Origin: Oligoflexia bacterium
Lineage (GTDB): Bacteria; Bdellovibrionota; UBA1018
DNA: 64,000 bases
Assembly (NCBI GenBank): GCA_014378465.1
Contig: JACMNQ010000070.1
Span: 1 to 64,000, forward strand
Direction of reading: 5' to 3'
Shown here: piece after piece, positions 9,701 through 17,856 of the stretch
Position numbering within the stretch: the stretch's first letter is position 1
How the letters are laid out: each line of letters opens with the position of its first letter
Made by a program: the position numbers and the translations under genes
The notes under the pieces: model-generated
Seen by the model: the letters and a program-made list of their open reading frames with translations, nothing else
The model's database searches: none
Told to the model about the DNA's origin: nothing

Positions 9701-10944
9701 ATATCGCGTTCGGTGGTGGCGATGCCGGTCAGGTTGCCCTTGTCATCGGTCAGTTTGGTATTGGTCAACCAGACATCGATGATCTTGCCGTTCTTGTGCT
9801 TCCGCTTGGTTTCAAGATTCGGAAGCAACTCTCCACGCTTCAGCGACGCGAGAAAACCACGCGCTTCTTCCTGATATTCCTTGGGCACGGTATCCACGAT
9901 GTTCATGCTCAGGGCTTCAGCCTGAGAATACCCGTAGATGATTTCGGCGGCCTTGTTCCAGGCCAGAATGTTGCCTTCAAGATCCTGGAACGTGATCGCG
10001 TCGTTGGAATCCTGGATCACGGTCGCCATCCGGCGAAACTTCTCGAGGGCGCCGATGCGCTCCGAAATATCGCGTTCCGTGGTGGCGATGCCGGTGAGGT
10101 TTCCCTTGTCATCCGTCAGCTTCGTATTGGTCAACCAGACGTCGACGATCTTGCCATCTTTGGTTTTTCTCTTGGTCTCCAGAGTCGGAACGAGTTCTCC
10201 GCGCTTGAGTGAGGACAGAAATTCACGCGCTTCTTCCTGGTACTCCTTGGGAACCGTATCGACGATGTTCATCCGGAGCGCTTCGGCCTGGGAGTAGCCG
10301 TAAATCTGCTGGGCGCCCTGATTCCAGGCCAGAATGTTTCCATCGAGATCCTGAAACGTGATCGCGTCGTTGGAATCCTGAATCACGGTCGCCATCCGGC
10401 GAAATTTTTCGAGCGTTTTCGTCTGCTCGGTGATGTCACGTTCAGTGGTGGCGACTCCGGTCAATCGACCTTTATCGTCCGTCAGCTTCGTGTTGGTGAG
10501 CCAGACGTCGACGATGCGTCCATCCTTGTGCCTGCGCTTGGTTTCGAGAGTGGGGACCAGTTCTCCGCGCTTCAGTGACGAGAGAAACTCACGCGCTTCT
10601 TCCTGATACTCCTTCGGCACCGTATCGACGATGTTCATGTGAAGCGCTTCGGCTTCCGAGTATCCGTAAATCTGCTCGGCCCCCCGGTTCCAGGCCAGAA
10701 TATTACCATCCAGATCCTGAAAGGTGATGGCGTCGTTGGAATCCTGAATCACGGTCGCCATGCGGCGGAACTTTTCGAGTGAACCCATGCGTTCCGCGGT
10801 GGCCCTCGGAAGTCTGACCTTTCTCAAGGACTTCGCCTGCCCCGAAGACTTCACAGGCACCAGGGGTTTCGCTGGGCTGCGGCGCTTTGCAAGAACAGCT
10901 CGAGAAGCCTTCGATGAAGGCGTGATTTGCGTGATTCGGGACAT
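6709..10944 (-). CDS. Giant hybrid histidine kinase: 4 PAS, GAF, HisKA, HATPase, 3 receivers
   Basis: A 1411-residue cytoplasmic hybrid kinase without membrane segments. A basic leader (1-55) precedes four tandem PAS-PAC units of 122 residues (about 56-543), each starting with EKFRRMATVIQDSND. A GAF domain (about 575-715) follows, then a coiled linker, HisKA with FLANMSHELRTPLN (about 750), and HATPase with NLISNALKF and GGTGLGLSIS. Three receiver domains end it (about 1010-1125, 1135-1250, 1285-1405), with acceptor Asp residues in ILLDMKLPD, MITDLTLPD and VLMDIMMPE. The layout fits a stacked phosphorelay that senses small ligands or redox state through PAS and GAF. It starts at ATG 10944 and is the first gene of an operon with the overlapping REC-kinase gene. 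Confidence 0.93.
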   Translation of the reverse strand: MSRITQITPSSKASRAVLAKRRSPAKPLVPVKSSGQAKSLRKVRLPRATAERMGSLEKFRRMATVIQDSNDAITFQDLDGNILAWNRGAEQIYGYSEAEALHMNIVDTVPKEYQEEAREFLSSLKRGELVPTLETKRRHKDGRIVDVWLTNTKLTDDKGRLTGVATTERDITEQTKTLEKFRRMATVIQDSNDAITFQDLDGNILAWNQGAQQIYGYSQAEALRMNIVDTVPKEYQEEAREFLSSLKRGELVPTLETKRKTKDGKIVDVWLTNTKLTDDKGNLTGIATTERDISERIGALEKFRRMATVIQDSNDAITFQDLEGNILAWNKAAEIIYGYSQAEALSMNIVDTVPKEYQEEARGFLASLKRGELLPNLETKRKHKNGKIIDVWLTNTKLTDDKGNLTGIATTERDISERMGALEKFRRMATVIQDSNDAITFQDLEGNILAWNRGAETMYGYSEAEALSKNIVDTVPPEYQEEARGFLASLKRGELLPNLETKRKHKDGRIIDVWLINTKLTDEKGKLTGIATTERDITERKQSEASLREKYRELDYLREGQIALSERMRGEQIISRLGQSILSHLVPFTNAQVGAFYLVTDEKKLQMVSGHALSKKASSDSVIDFGQGLIGQVAIEKKSLLIEDVPPSYFSKIESSLGELVPRSLLICPILYENEVTGVIELGSLHPFTEHQRAFLGHVSENIGIAINTSDVRKKVQKQNEALNKAQVLLEEKANEVQRASQYKTEFLANMSHELRTPLNSSLILAKLLMDNAQENLTEEQIEFATSIYSSGNDLLNLINDILDLSKVEAGKLDIRAENVVIRKVIDGLKQTFQPLALERKLLFEVTQEADLPKSFQTDRQRLDQILKNLISNALKFTAQGFVKIRLYGHSKGFVAFEVSDTGIGIPKEQQAIIFEAFRQADGTTNRKYGGTGLGLSISRDLAKLLGGSIEVESSAGRGSRFTLILPELLDESLVQPEMWEPVFHAVATSAHRHFEKALPPSPLPFADDRTDQEREGRTFLVIDDDVKFAKILLDLAHELKFRCIIAQGADEGFELALEYNPDAILLDMKLPDHLGLTVLDRLKENPKTRHIPVQVMSIEDHSKAAVQMGAIGFMLKPVKHAEIKNAFGKLEEKFSKKIKRVLIVEDDETQREGIAHLIADDGIEITSVGLAREAILELKKTVFDCMITDLTLPDLSGSELLEQMKRETIAFFPPVIVYTGTALTKEHEDSLKRLSASIIIKGARSPEKLLNEVTLALHRDDSKLSTAHRKIIKAVRSREQIFHGKKILLVDDDIRNIFALTSVLEKKGATVVTGRNGQEALDQLDLDPLIDLVLMDIMMPEMDGYEATRRIRRQKRFERLPIIAVTAKAMKDDHQKCLDAGTNDYVSKPVDLEKLLSLIRIWAPLAEMIS
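9316..10779 (-). repeat. Four in-frame tandem PAS-coding units of 366 bp
   Basis: Within the hybrid kinase gene a 366-bp unit (122 codons) occurs four times in direct tandem, with protein copies differing at only a minority of positions (for example PKEYQEEAREF, PKEYQEEARGF and PPEYQEEARGF). DNA stretches such as 'cacggtcgccatccggcgaaa' recur almost unchanged at about 9653, 10018, 10384 and 10750. This points to recent in-frame duplication of one PAS-PAC module, and the array could still change copy number by recombination. Confidence 0.9.
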
Positions 10945-11444
10945 GCTTCGGTCTCACTTCTGTTCCATGGCGATGGAGCGCATCGCCTCGTCACGAATCG
11001 AATGAGCAGTCCTGCAGTCAGCGCGTGCTCGCGGTCATTCGTTGATCAGCAGGAACTCTAACGCATCCATCTTTGAATAGACATGGCTAGCGAATATAAG
11101 TTGTTCAAGGTTTCAAATCGTTCACCGGCGAGCAGGGCCCCTGCTGCCACACCGAGGTGCGTCTGAACCCGGTGACTGAGCGAAACTCGCAGCCGACGGC
11201 TTGCCGCCACCGCCACGTGCTGAAGCGAATTTCAACCCGTATTCGGCAGCGTGAAATGAAAGGCACTTCCCAGACCCAACGTGCTCTCTGCCCAGACTTT
11301 TCAATTCTCTCCAGACACGGAAGAATCGCGTCAGCGTGGGAATTCGGTCCCGTTCTTTCTGAGTCCGAAAAGTTCGAGTCCCGTACCCATGTGTCGGGGA
11401 GTCTGATGAAGCATCCAGCAGTGCGAGACTCATCGCTGCAAGCT
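10945..11444 (+). other. 500-bp gap with no convincing gene
   Basis: This stretch lies upstream of the hybrid-kinase operon. It should hold that operon's promoter, which I could not pin down. The only ORF of note is on the minus strand, 11122-11448. Its ATG overlaps the stop of the CoA-transferase remnant, but its product (rich in Arg, Gly and Ser towards the end) resembles no family and looks like decayed sequence. Confidence 0.5.
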
Positions 11445-12155
11445 TCATGAGCGCTCCCGGTACACTTCGTGCCAACTCTTCTCCAGGAACTCCCGTTCGT
11501 CAGGGTGAGCGATCGCGATCAGGGCTTTGGACCGCTGAGCCAGGTTCTTGCCGAAGAGATCAGCGACGCCATATTCAGTGATGACGTAGTGAACGTGAGC
11601 CCGAGTCGTGACGACACCGGCTCCCTGCTTCAACATCGGAACAATGCGGGAAACTCCCTTTCGGGTCCGGTTGGTCAGTGCGATGATCGGCTTGCCTGCC
11701 TGAGACAGCGCCGCACCTCGAATGAAGTCGATCTGTCCTCCCGCGCCGGAAATGATCCGTGGGCCGATCGAGTCGGCGCAGACCTGCCCGGTCAGATCAA
11801 TCTCGATCGCGGAGTTGATGGCGACGACCTTCGGATTGAGAGCGATATTGACCGGATTGTTCACGAAAGCGATATCCAGGCCAAGTACGGCCGGGTTATC
11901 GTGAATATGATCGTAAAGTCTCTTCGAACCCATGACAAAGCCGGCCACTGTGCGGCCCGGATGAATTTTTTTCAAGGAGTTGTCAACTGTACCACAGAGC
12001 AGAAGTTCGAGGGCCCCATCACTCCACATTTCCGAATGGACGCCGAGATGCCGATGAGCGGTGAGCGCCCGCAGCACCGCATCGGGCAGAGAGCCGATTC
12101 CCACCTGAAGAGTGGAACCGTCCTCGATCAGGTCAGCGGTGAGGACGCCGATTCT
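11445..12155 (-). pseudogene. CoA-transferase / acetyl-CoA hydrolase, C-terminal half only
   Basis: About 235 codons match the second half of the acetyl-CoA hydrolase / 4-hydroxybutyrate CoA-transferase family. The match runs from ADLIEDGSTLQVGIGSLPDA through LGVHSEMWSDG, AINSAIEIDLTGQV and SGAGGQIDFIRGA to ITEYGVADLFGKN. Intact family members are about 430 residues, so the first half is missing. The matching reading continues upstream of the listed ORF start (GTG 12104) to about 12155, and then changes abruptly to an alcohol-dehydrogenase sequence in a different frame. No good start codon is available, so the fragment is most likely a remnant after a deletion. Confidence 0.8.
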
Positions 12156-12343
12156 CTTCTCCTTGGGGGCTGTTCAAGGGTGGGTCCTGACTTCACTGAA
12201 AACTCACCTTTCAAGACAGGGACGTCAGTCCCGCAAATCGTCGTTGTGGTGATTTTCATCAACGCCGCGCCATGAAAGGGACGCGGGATCGGCTTGTCCA
12301 CCAGGCCAATCTTCCCCGGACTGAGAAGGACCAGAGCTTTCAT
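12128..12343 (-). pseudogene. Zinc alcohol dehydrogenase, N-terminal fragment
   Basis: From ATG 12343 the minus strand reads MKALVLLSPGKIGLVDKPIP and then TTTTICGTDVPVLKGEF, the N-terminus of a medium-chain zinc alcohol dehydrogenase including the first catalytic Cys (ICGTD). Homology stops after about 55 codons (near 12177) and the frame ends at 12128 with unrelated residues. The rest (about 290 residues, including structural zinc and Rossmann domains) is absent and is replaced by the CoA-transferase remnant, which marks a deletion junction near 12155-12177. Confidence 0.8.
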
Positions 12344-12656
12344 CGTTCCTTGCAGATGTGCCTGGATACTTTCAGATCGGACAGAAGTGTTCATGACGGG
12401 AAGACGGTGCAATCCCGAGCCCATGTGTAATTTGCGCTTTTTGCTCGTTCCAGCAGCATTCCAGTGGCATTTGTGTGCATCGGCAGGACTTTATGTCCCA
12501 TTACCAACCCCAGGAAAAGTGACGCTGCCGAGGCTTTATCCGGAAGCCAACGTGAAGCCCTTGGAAGCTTCCCGTTGAGCCATTTCAGAGATTGCCATCT
12601 CCCGCCTCCTGCGGTAATTCCGCGAGCGACTGCGAACATTCTGGAGATCTTGAACT

Positions 12657-13667
12657 TTGAAACCCATCCGCCTGACATCGGCGCTTGCCGCCTTCGCAAT
12701 CGCTTCACAGACAGCTATCGCCTCAACCGCAATCGTTTTGGAGCCCGCGCCGAGTCGTCCGACCGCGCTTCCTGCTGTTCTCCCAGGCGAGATTCAGATC
12801 CAGCTCCATGGCCACGCATTTTCACTCTTCACCAATGCCGATCTCAATCAAGCGCACCCGAACGTTGAACAAGCCCTCCTCATCATTCACGGGTCTGAAG
12901 GAAATGCGGATCGCTACTTCAAGACGGGCATGGCCGTGGCTTCCCAAATCGGCAAGTCAGACACCACCGTCGTGATCGCACCCCGATTCAAAGTCCAGAC
13001 CGACCGACCCGGACCAACCGAGTTCTCCTTCACTGACGAAGGCTGGATTCGCGGAGATGCAGCCCTCAACGACAGCAAGTTCGGCTCCTTTGACATCGTG
13101 GATTCACTGTTGATTCTCCTCAGCGATCGCCTGAATTTCCCTCACTTGAAATCGATCGTGGTCACTGGGCACTCCGCCGGCGGACAACTCACCCAGCGCT
13201 TTGCCATCGGTTCTTCCGTCGAAGACAGCCTGAAAGAGATCCGGATCCGGTACCTCGTGGTCAACCCGGGATCCTTCGCTTACTTGAATGGAGACCGCCG
13301 AGTGAGCTCCACTCTTTTCGCAATTCCCGCTGGAACCGGAAACTGCCGATACAACGCCTACAAATACGGACTCGAAAACCTGAATGCGTATGAATCGAGA
13401 ACTCCGGTGGCAGAGGCCATCCCACGCTACCTGGCCCGCGACATCGTTTACCTGACCGGCGAGCAGGACGTGCTCACCGATGGACTCGACAACAGCTGCG
13501 AGGCTGAACTCCAGGGCCACACCCGGCATGAACGCAGCTTGAACTTCAGGGCCTTCCTCGATCAGGACTACCCCGCCCACCGTCACAGCCTGCTCACAGT
13601 ACCCGGCATCGGTCACAGTGAATGGGGCATGTACACTTCAACTCAGGCCAAACAGCTTCTGTTTTGA
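12657..13667 (+). CDS. Secreted alpha/beta hydrolase
   Basis: A 336-residue exported protein with a Sec signal peptide of about 22 residues ending near AIAS. The fold is indicated by LLIIHGSEGNADRY (oxyanion loop), the nucleophile elbow VVTGHSAGGQL (Ser about 180), a candidate acid in TGEQDVLTDGL and the late VPGIGHSEWGM carrying the catalytic His. Four Cys residues could form disulphides. The substrate is unknown; similar sequences are annotated only as alpha/beta hydrolases. The start is TTG with GGAG 11 bases upstream; no closer ATG is in frame. It stands alone between decayed genes and runs convergent to the secreted protein gene at 13810. Confidence 0.75.
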   Translation: MKPIRLTSALAAFAIASQTAIASTAIVLEPAPSRPTALPAVLPGEIQIQLHGHAFSLFTNADLNQAHPNVEQALLIIHGSEGNADRYFKTGMAVASQIGKSDTTVVIAPRFKVQTDRPGPTEFSFTDEGWIRGDAALNDSKFGSFDIVDSLLILLSDRLNFPHLKSIVVTGHSAGGQLTQRFAIGSSVEDSLKEIRIRYLVVNPGSFAYLNGDRRVSSTLFAIPAGTGNCRYNAYKYGLENLNAYESRTPVAEAIPRYLARDIVYLTGEQDVLTDGLDNSCEAELQGHTRHERSLNFRAFLDQDYPAHRHSLLTVPGIGHSEWGMYTSTQAKQLLF

Positions 13668-13809
13668 ATGGGAGGACCGCAAAGGTACTGGCCTGCGCGG
13701 ACCAAGCTCATGGCACTGGAGAAGGAACTATCCGACCTCGAGGACATCTCATCGAACGGTCAGTCGAACCGATGAATTGAGTACCAGGAGAGCTGGCTGA
13801 ACAGTATTC

Positions 13810-14385
13810 TCAGAAAATGAACCGGTAATTTCTACCGAAATCCGAGTCCCATTTCCCCTGATCATCAAAGGCCGAGGTTTCAAGCTGAATGGATGGGCCC
13901 CTGAAGAGATCGCTGACAAAGGAGCTTTCCTGCGGATTTCCAGGATGCACTTCCCAGACGATCATTTCCGAATCTGGAGTTTCCTGAACGCGGTTTCGGC
14001 ACCACGAATATTCTCCAGGATGGGCCGGCAGAGTTGCTCCAGGAGCAGTACCATGGGGTTTCGCGACGCACTTGGATGCATGCGGGTCACCGAAGACCAC
14101 GGTTGGCTGCTCCCACTGATTCTGGATCAAAGGAAGTGAATACGCTCGGCCCTGACCATTCTCAAGCAGGACGTTCACGCGATTCCTGGAGGACTTGACG
14201 AGGTATCCCGTATACTTGATTTGGACCCGAGGAAAAGTGCCCTCGGAGCGATTGATCAGGCAAACTTCGAATCCGGCCTGGTTCCGGCACTCGTGAGTGA
14301 CGGGATAGCCCGGGGGGTAATCGCTCGCATGTACAGAAATCGAAAACAAAATGGCAAACAGCGGGGCCAGCGAAATACTTTTCAT
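13810..14385 (-). CDS. Secreted protein of unknown function
   Basis: ATG 14385 (AGGGTG about 7 bases upstream) opens a clear Sec signal peptide, MKSISLAPLFAILFSISVHA, followed by about 170 residues with four or five Cys residues. The ORF track start eight codons earlier is not needed. The mature part is rich in Pro, Gly and beta-type sequence (VQIKYTGYLVK, YSLPLIQNQWEQ) and matches no family that I recognise. It lies 25 bases downstream of the truncated lipase gene on the same strand, so it could once have been co-transcribed with it. Confidence 0.65.
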   Translation of the reverse strand: MKSISLAPLFAILFSISVHASDYPPGYPVTHECRNQAGFEVCLINRSEGTFPRVQIKYTGYLVKSSRNRVNVLLENGQGRAYSLPLIQNQWEQPTVVFGDPHASKCVAKPHGTAPGATLPAHPGEYSWCRNRVQETPDSEMIVWEVHPGNPQESSFVSDLFRGPSIQLETSAFDDQGKWDSDFGRNYRFIF

Positions 14386-14410
14386 GAGGTGCACCCTAGC
14401 ACATTCCATG

Positions 14411-15220
14411 TCACGGCGTCAGAACTTTCAAGAGAGGGAAACCACCTGAAGTTTCCTGGGTGCAGGCGCCACCTTCACATGGAGGGCAGACGTCCCACAT
14501 TGTTTCAATTTCCCCGCCTCCACCCGCTTTTGAATGACTTCTGAAGAAATCCACCACGCACTTCAACACATCATCACGAACGGGATCACTTTCCATCATG
14601 AGTTCATGAAACGCTCCCGAGTACCGTACCCCTTTGCAGTCCGCCGCCGCTGAACAGAGCTGGTCCTGAGCCGCCACTTCAACGATCTTGTCCTGCCCAG
14701 CTTGTAGAATCAGAGTCGGAATGTGGAGCTTCACCCCTTCCGCGCGAAGGGTTCGGGTAGCCCGGAGAGTTTCGTGCACCCAGCGATGGGTGGGTCGACC
14801 GATGACCAGGTCAGGGTCTGCGCTACAGAAAGCTGCCGCCATGTTGAAGCGTGCGAGGCTGTGTGTCACTTCGTTTCGCCCAAACGGAGGAAAGGGTTCG
14901 TACCCTTTTCGGTCCAGTGACGCTTTCTGACCTGCACCCAGCGCAACTGCTGCGCCCGTGATGGTCGTGGCGACATTCAGCGAGTAAGGCGTGGTCTTGA
15001 TCTGATACATCGGGGAAACCAGAACTGCGGAGGCGAAAATATCCGGGTGATTCATCAGGTAGAACGTTCCGATCGCGCCGCCCATGGAATTCGTGAGCAG
15101 TTGCAAGCTCGACCAGTTGCGCTTGAGAACCACTTCATCCATGAACTGCCTGAAGTCAGTGACGTAATCATCAAACTTCACGATGGCTGGCGGGGTCGAG
15201 GCCATCACGGAACGCCGCAA
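14411..15220 (-). pseudogene. pldB: PldB-like lysophospholipase lacking its N-terminal third
   Basis: About 269 codons match the later two-thirds of lysophospholipase L2 (PldB): FDDYVTDFRQFMDEVV, the nucleophile elbow LLTNSMGGAIG, the family block IGRPTHRWVHETLRA, AGQDKIV (acid) and GAFHELMME (His). The first roughly 110-120 residues, with the beta-strands and HG oxyanion loop, are missing. Just upstream a GQGG segment reminiscent of the family RGQG motif is in another frame, followed by a stop. The triad residues remain, but without the N-terminus the fold should not be stable, so I treat it as a decayed gene; the only start is TTG 15220. The C-terminus carries an extra Cys-rich tail. Confidence 0.7.
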
Positions 15221-15306
15221 TCTAGCTCTCGACCTCCTTGACCTTCCGTGTTAACTGCCTGTCACATCCAGCTTTACAATCGGGCCGGGTCCGGAGACTT
15301 CAGTTC

Positions 15307-16623
15307 ATGCGTGTTCAACTTCATCGTTTTTCGACTCTCTTGCCCACTGGGCTCCTGCTTCTGGGGCTCACTGCCGGGACTTCTTCCCAGTCTGAGGCCC
15401 GGGTCAGCTTTGATTCCGGTCAGCAGATTCTGCTCGATGCCGAGATCCAGAACGGGGTGATGCTCAGCCCGGCCGGAACGTCCGAGCGCGAACTGAATCA
15501 GGCGATCCGAAATCAGCTGTCCTACACCATCGGACAGCTCGCCGTCATCGACGCCGCACCTCGAGTGAACCGATTTGAAGTCACGGTCGTTCAGATTGAA
15601 GAGGTGCCCGCCGCGAATGGGGAGCCAGCCCAGAGAAGAATTCACTACCGGGCCAAAGGACAGTTGGCCTGGGGTCGCAACTGGAGAATCCCCGCTCAGA
15701 TCGAACTGATTCTGCCGAGTCAGGGACATGAAATCGCATTGACTGCATTCGGTGAGCACTATCTGAAGCCCTGTTCGACAGACAAATATGCCGAGAACTG
15801 GAGCCTCTTCTATTACTTTCATCCGCTCATGGCAGGATGTCCGCTTCAGATCAGGAACACCGCAACCGAGTCAGATGTCGTGCGCTTTCCGGTCTCCTTC
15901 GCCGTCAGCCGCGAGAACTCAACTGGAAAATCCCCGGAGTACGGTGAAATCTGGAAGGACGGAAAGTTGACCGTCACCGCGATCTTTGGCAAGTACTCGC
16001 CCGAATCCACATCGAAAGACGACGACGGACTCCTGGGTTACAACGATTTCCACGAATATCTTTTACAGCAGTTCGGCCAGCCCACCACTCGCAGTGAAAC
16101 CTTTTTGGGCGCCCCCGGCCTCGCTCATCCGGTGCTGGATCTCAGCTTTCGCTCGTACCGGGGCCCGATTCTGGTCCACATGGAATTGATCGACAGCATG
16201 ACTCAGACTCCTCCAGAATTCAAAAAGCGCTTTGTCCAGAATGCTCGTGATGCAGATCTCGTGATTTACAGCGGCCATTCAGAACTGGGCGGAAGCATGG
16301 AGGCCCTGAGCAATCTGATGGAATTCAGCGCTGGGAAGTACCAGATCTTTCTCGTGAACGGCTGTGGCTCGTTTTCTCATCTGAATGACCGACTCTTTGA
16401 AAAGCGAGCACTGATCAATCCCGAAGCGGCCGCAAGCAAGTACCTGGACGTCATTTCGAATTCACTGTCGAACTACTTCGTCTGGATGCCGATTGAAGCC
16501 GTCAACCTCATCACGGACCTTTCGAGCCGCAGTCGCCCTGGCTACCGCCAGATCCTGGACCGCTTTGATCCCCGCCAGCGCGTGGTGGTCGAAGGCGAAG
16601 AGGACAATCACTGGCCCTTGTAG
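15307..16623 (+). CDS. Exported 438-aa protein, candidate clan-CD-like cysteine peptidase (paralogue A)
   Basis: No named family recognised. ATG 15307 (GGAG upstream) opens a signal peptide (LLPTGLLLLGLTAGTSS). The mature protein has an N-terminal beta-rich part with paired Cys, a middle block SPEYGEIWKDGKLT, and a C-terminal block with DLVIYSGHSELGG and, 29 residues after its His, KYQIFLVNGCGSFS. It ends in EGEEDNHWPL. A His-Gly type strand end followed about 30 residues later by a hydrophobic strand ending in Cys resembles caspase/gingipain-fold (clan CD) peptidases; that is inference. Paralogue B at 60868 has the same length and all these blocks. It may cleave or bind something in the periplasm or outside. 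It is divergent from the lipase remnant and has no obvious partner. Confidence 0.75.
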   Translation: MRVQLHRFSTLLPTGLLLLGLTAGTSSQSEARVSFDSGQQILLDAEIQNGVMLSPAGTSERELNQAIRNQLSYTIGQLAVIDAAPRVNRFEVTVVQIEEVPAANGEPAQRRIHYRAKGQLAWGRNWRIPAQIELILPSQGHEIALTAFGEHYLKPCSTDKYAENWSLFYYFHPLMAGCPLQIRNTATESDVVRFPVSFAVSRENSTGKSPEYGEIWKDGKLTVTAIFGKYSPESTSKDDDGLLGYNDFHEYLLQQFGQPTTRSETFLGAPGLAHPVLDLSFRSYRGPILVHMELIDSMTQTPPEFKKRFVQNARDADLVIYSGHSELGGSMEALSNLMEFSAGKYQIFLVNGCGSFSHLNDRLFEKRALINPEAAASKYLDVISNSLSNYFVWMPIEAVNLITDLSSRSRPGYRQILDRFDPRQRVVVEGEEDNHWPL

Positions 16624-17249
16624 AAAGACACATAGACCGAATCAAAGAGTCCGGCGATCTCGGGAGCTGTCCTCCGATTTCGCGCTGAGGAAGTTCAAGC
16701 AGAAGCGCCGGTATCGGGATCCATCCGTTCAGCCAGAGCCAAAAGCACTTCAGTAGGTGACGATTTCGGATGAACCGTCAGGGAAAAGACGCAGGCTCGG
16801 AAGACCTTCTTCATTTCTTCATTCATGGAGTCAAAGTCCCGGTCGCGGTCGTCACCGCAGGTCCGGCCACGGACACGGATTCGATCGAACCTGAAGTGCG
16901 GAAGTGTTGCCGTCTGCAGTGATGCCGCCAAGAAGGAAGAAATGGGGACTGAAGAATTTCATTTTCTAGCGGTACTCATGGCCTGGATCACGGCACCCGG
17001 CAGTGGATCCACCCTTGAAAGTCCGAAGTGAGCCACGACTTGAGAAGCAACGTGAATTTCCCAAAAAATCGGTCTTCTCTGAAACATGCACGACAGCGGC
17101 GTTTCCGAAGAAAGTTCGACCTGCATCCTGCTCGGGCCGTCGTTCAGCTCAAGGGAAATATCTGAAAGCTTCTCCGCCCCAGTTCCCATTGACTTCAAAT
17201 ACCCCTGCTCAAGCGCGCAACATTCGCGCCTGCAAACGCCAACGGGCCG
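16624..17249 (+). other. 626-bp gap with only doubtful ORFs
   Basis: Several ORFs of 60-96 codons overlap here on both strands. None has a family match, a good ribosome binding site or a coherent neighbour. The least bad is on the minus strand at 16959-17198 (about 79 codons, no motif). It may be decayed sequence like that around 11-12 kb. Confidence 0.5.
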
Positions 17250-17660
17250 TCATTTTCGAATCTTGCTCTTCAGTTGCCTTGAATAGGCAGTGAACACGTA
17301 TCCCGGGGGGCTTCTGAAAGTGAATTCGTTCAGCGACGCGTTTTCATTGAAATGAATCTCTTCGATGATCTGGGCGCGAGCCCGGCGGCAGCGCTGATGC
17401 ACGGCTTCGAGATCGTCGACTTCGACATAGAACGTGACGCCGGTTCCGAGTGCGGCGTCCGCCGACGCCCGAAGGTGCTCGTGAGCATCTCCAGCTGATT
17501 GTGAACCATTCAGCTTGTGAAGCCAGAGCGCGATCTCCCCGTTCGAGTTCAAAAGCTCCTCGAAATGAGGCCCGCCATGATTGCTGGTCCAATCAAAAAT
17601 CTTCTGCAGCCACTTTGAAGCCAGTTGAACTCGGTGAACACCGAGGAGCGGAATCGTCAT
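17250..17660 (-). CDS. VOC-superfamily (glyoxalase-like) protein
   Basis: A 136-residue single VOC unit (vicinal oxygen chelate: glyoxalase I, bleomycin-resistance and extradiol dioxygenase relatives). It starts IPLLGVHRVQLASKWLQK and ends in NEFTFRSPPGYVFTAYSR, the usual last strand with a pre-C-terminal 'PDGY' type turn. A GTGVTFYVEVDDLEAVHQR segment is typical of the second beta-alpha-beta motif. Metal ligands are not obvious (Glu/His positions only partly kept), so it may bind a ligand rather than catalyse. The ribosome binding site before ATG 17660 is weak. It is divergent from the LD-carboxypeptidase gene, with a long inverted repeat between them. Confidence 0.75.
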   Translation of the reverse strand: MTIPLLGVHRVQLASKWLQKIFDWTSNHGGPHFEELLNSNGEIALWLHKLNGSQSAGDAHEHLRASADAALGTGVTFYVEVDDLEAVHQRCRRARAQIIEEIHFNENASLNEFTFRSPPGYVFTAYSRQLKSKIRK

Positions 17661-17705
17661 GAAGGCATCGTCGCATTACCCAAGGCCAAAAAGCCAGAAA
17701 GGAAA

Positions 17706-17744
17706 GCAATGAGGTTGGCAGGATCATCCTGACAACCTCATTGC
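17706..17744. repeat. 39-bp near-perfect inverted repeat
   Basis: Arms GCAATGAGGTTG and CAACCTCATTGC pair over 12 bases, then one mismatch, then CAGGA/TCCTG around a TCA loop. It lies between two divergently transcribed genes, so a terminator role is unlikely, and no T-run follows on either strand. It could form a cruciform or a transcribed hairpin, serve as an operator, or be a dispersed palindromic repeat. Confidence 0.85.
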
Positions 17745-17856
17745 AAACGAGCCCCTGATCGCAAAGCCGGACGGCGTGATCACGGACTCGGGCACCGACA
17801 CCTCAGATCCTGGAAGCTGCCTTGCCTAATTCGGCAGGCGATACTATGAAAGACGC

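Noticed and set aside
9112-10212. 366-codon plus-strand ORF over the PAS array
   Set aside because: It is the antisense shadow of the tandem PAS repeats; its own repetitiveness simply mirrors the real gene.
11122-11448. Minus-strand ORF overlapping the end of the CoA-transferase remnant
   Set aside because: The ATGA overlap is tempting, but the product is low in structure and resembles no family, and the region is decayed.
12391-12708. 105-codon minus-strand ORF upstream of the ADH fragment
   Set aside because: It overlaps the start of the secreted hydrolase gene and matches nothing; possibly decayed sequence, but unsupported as a gene.
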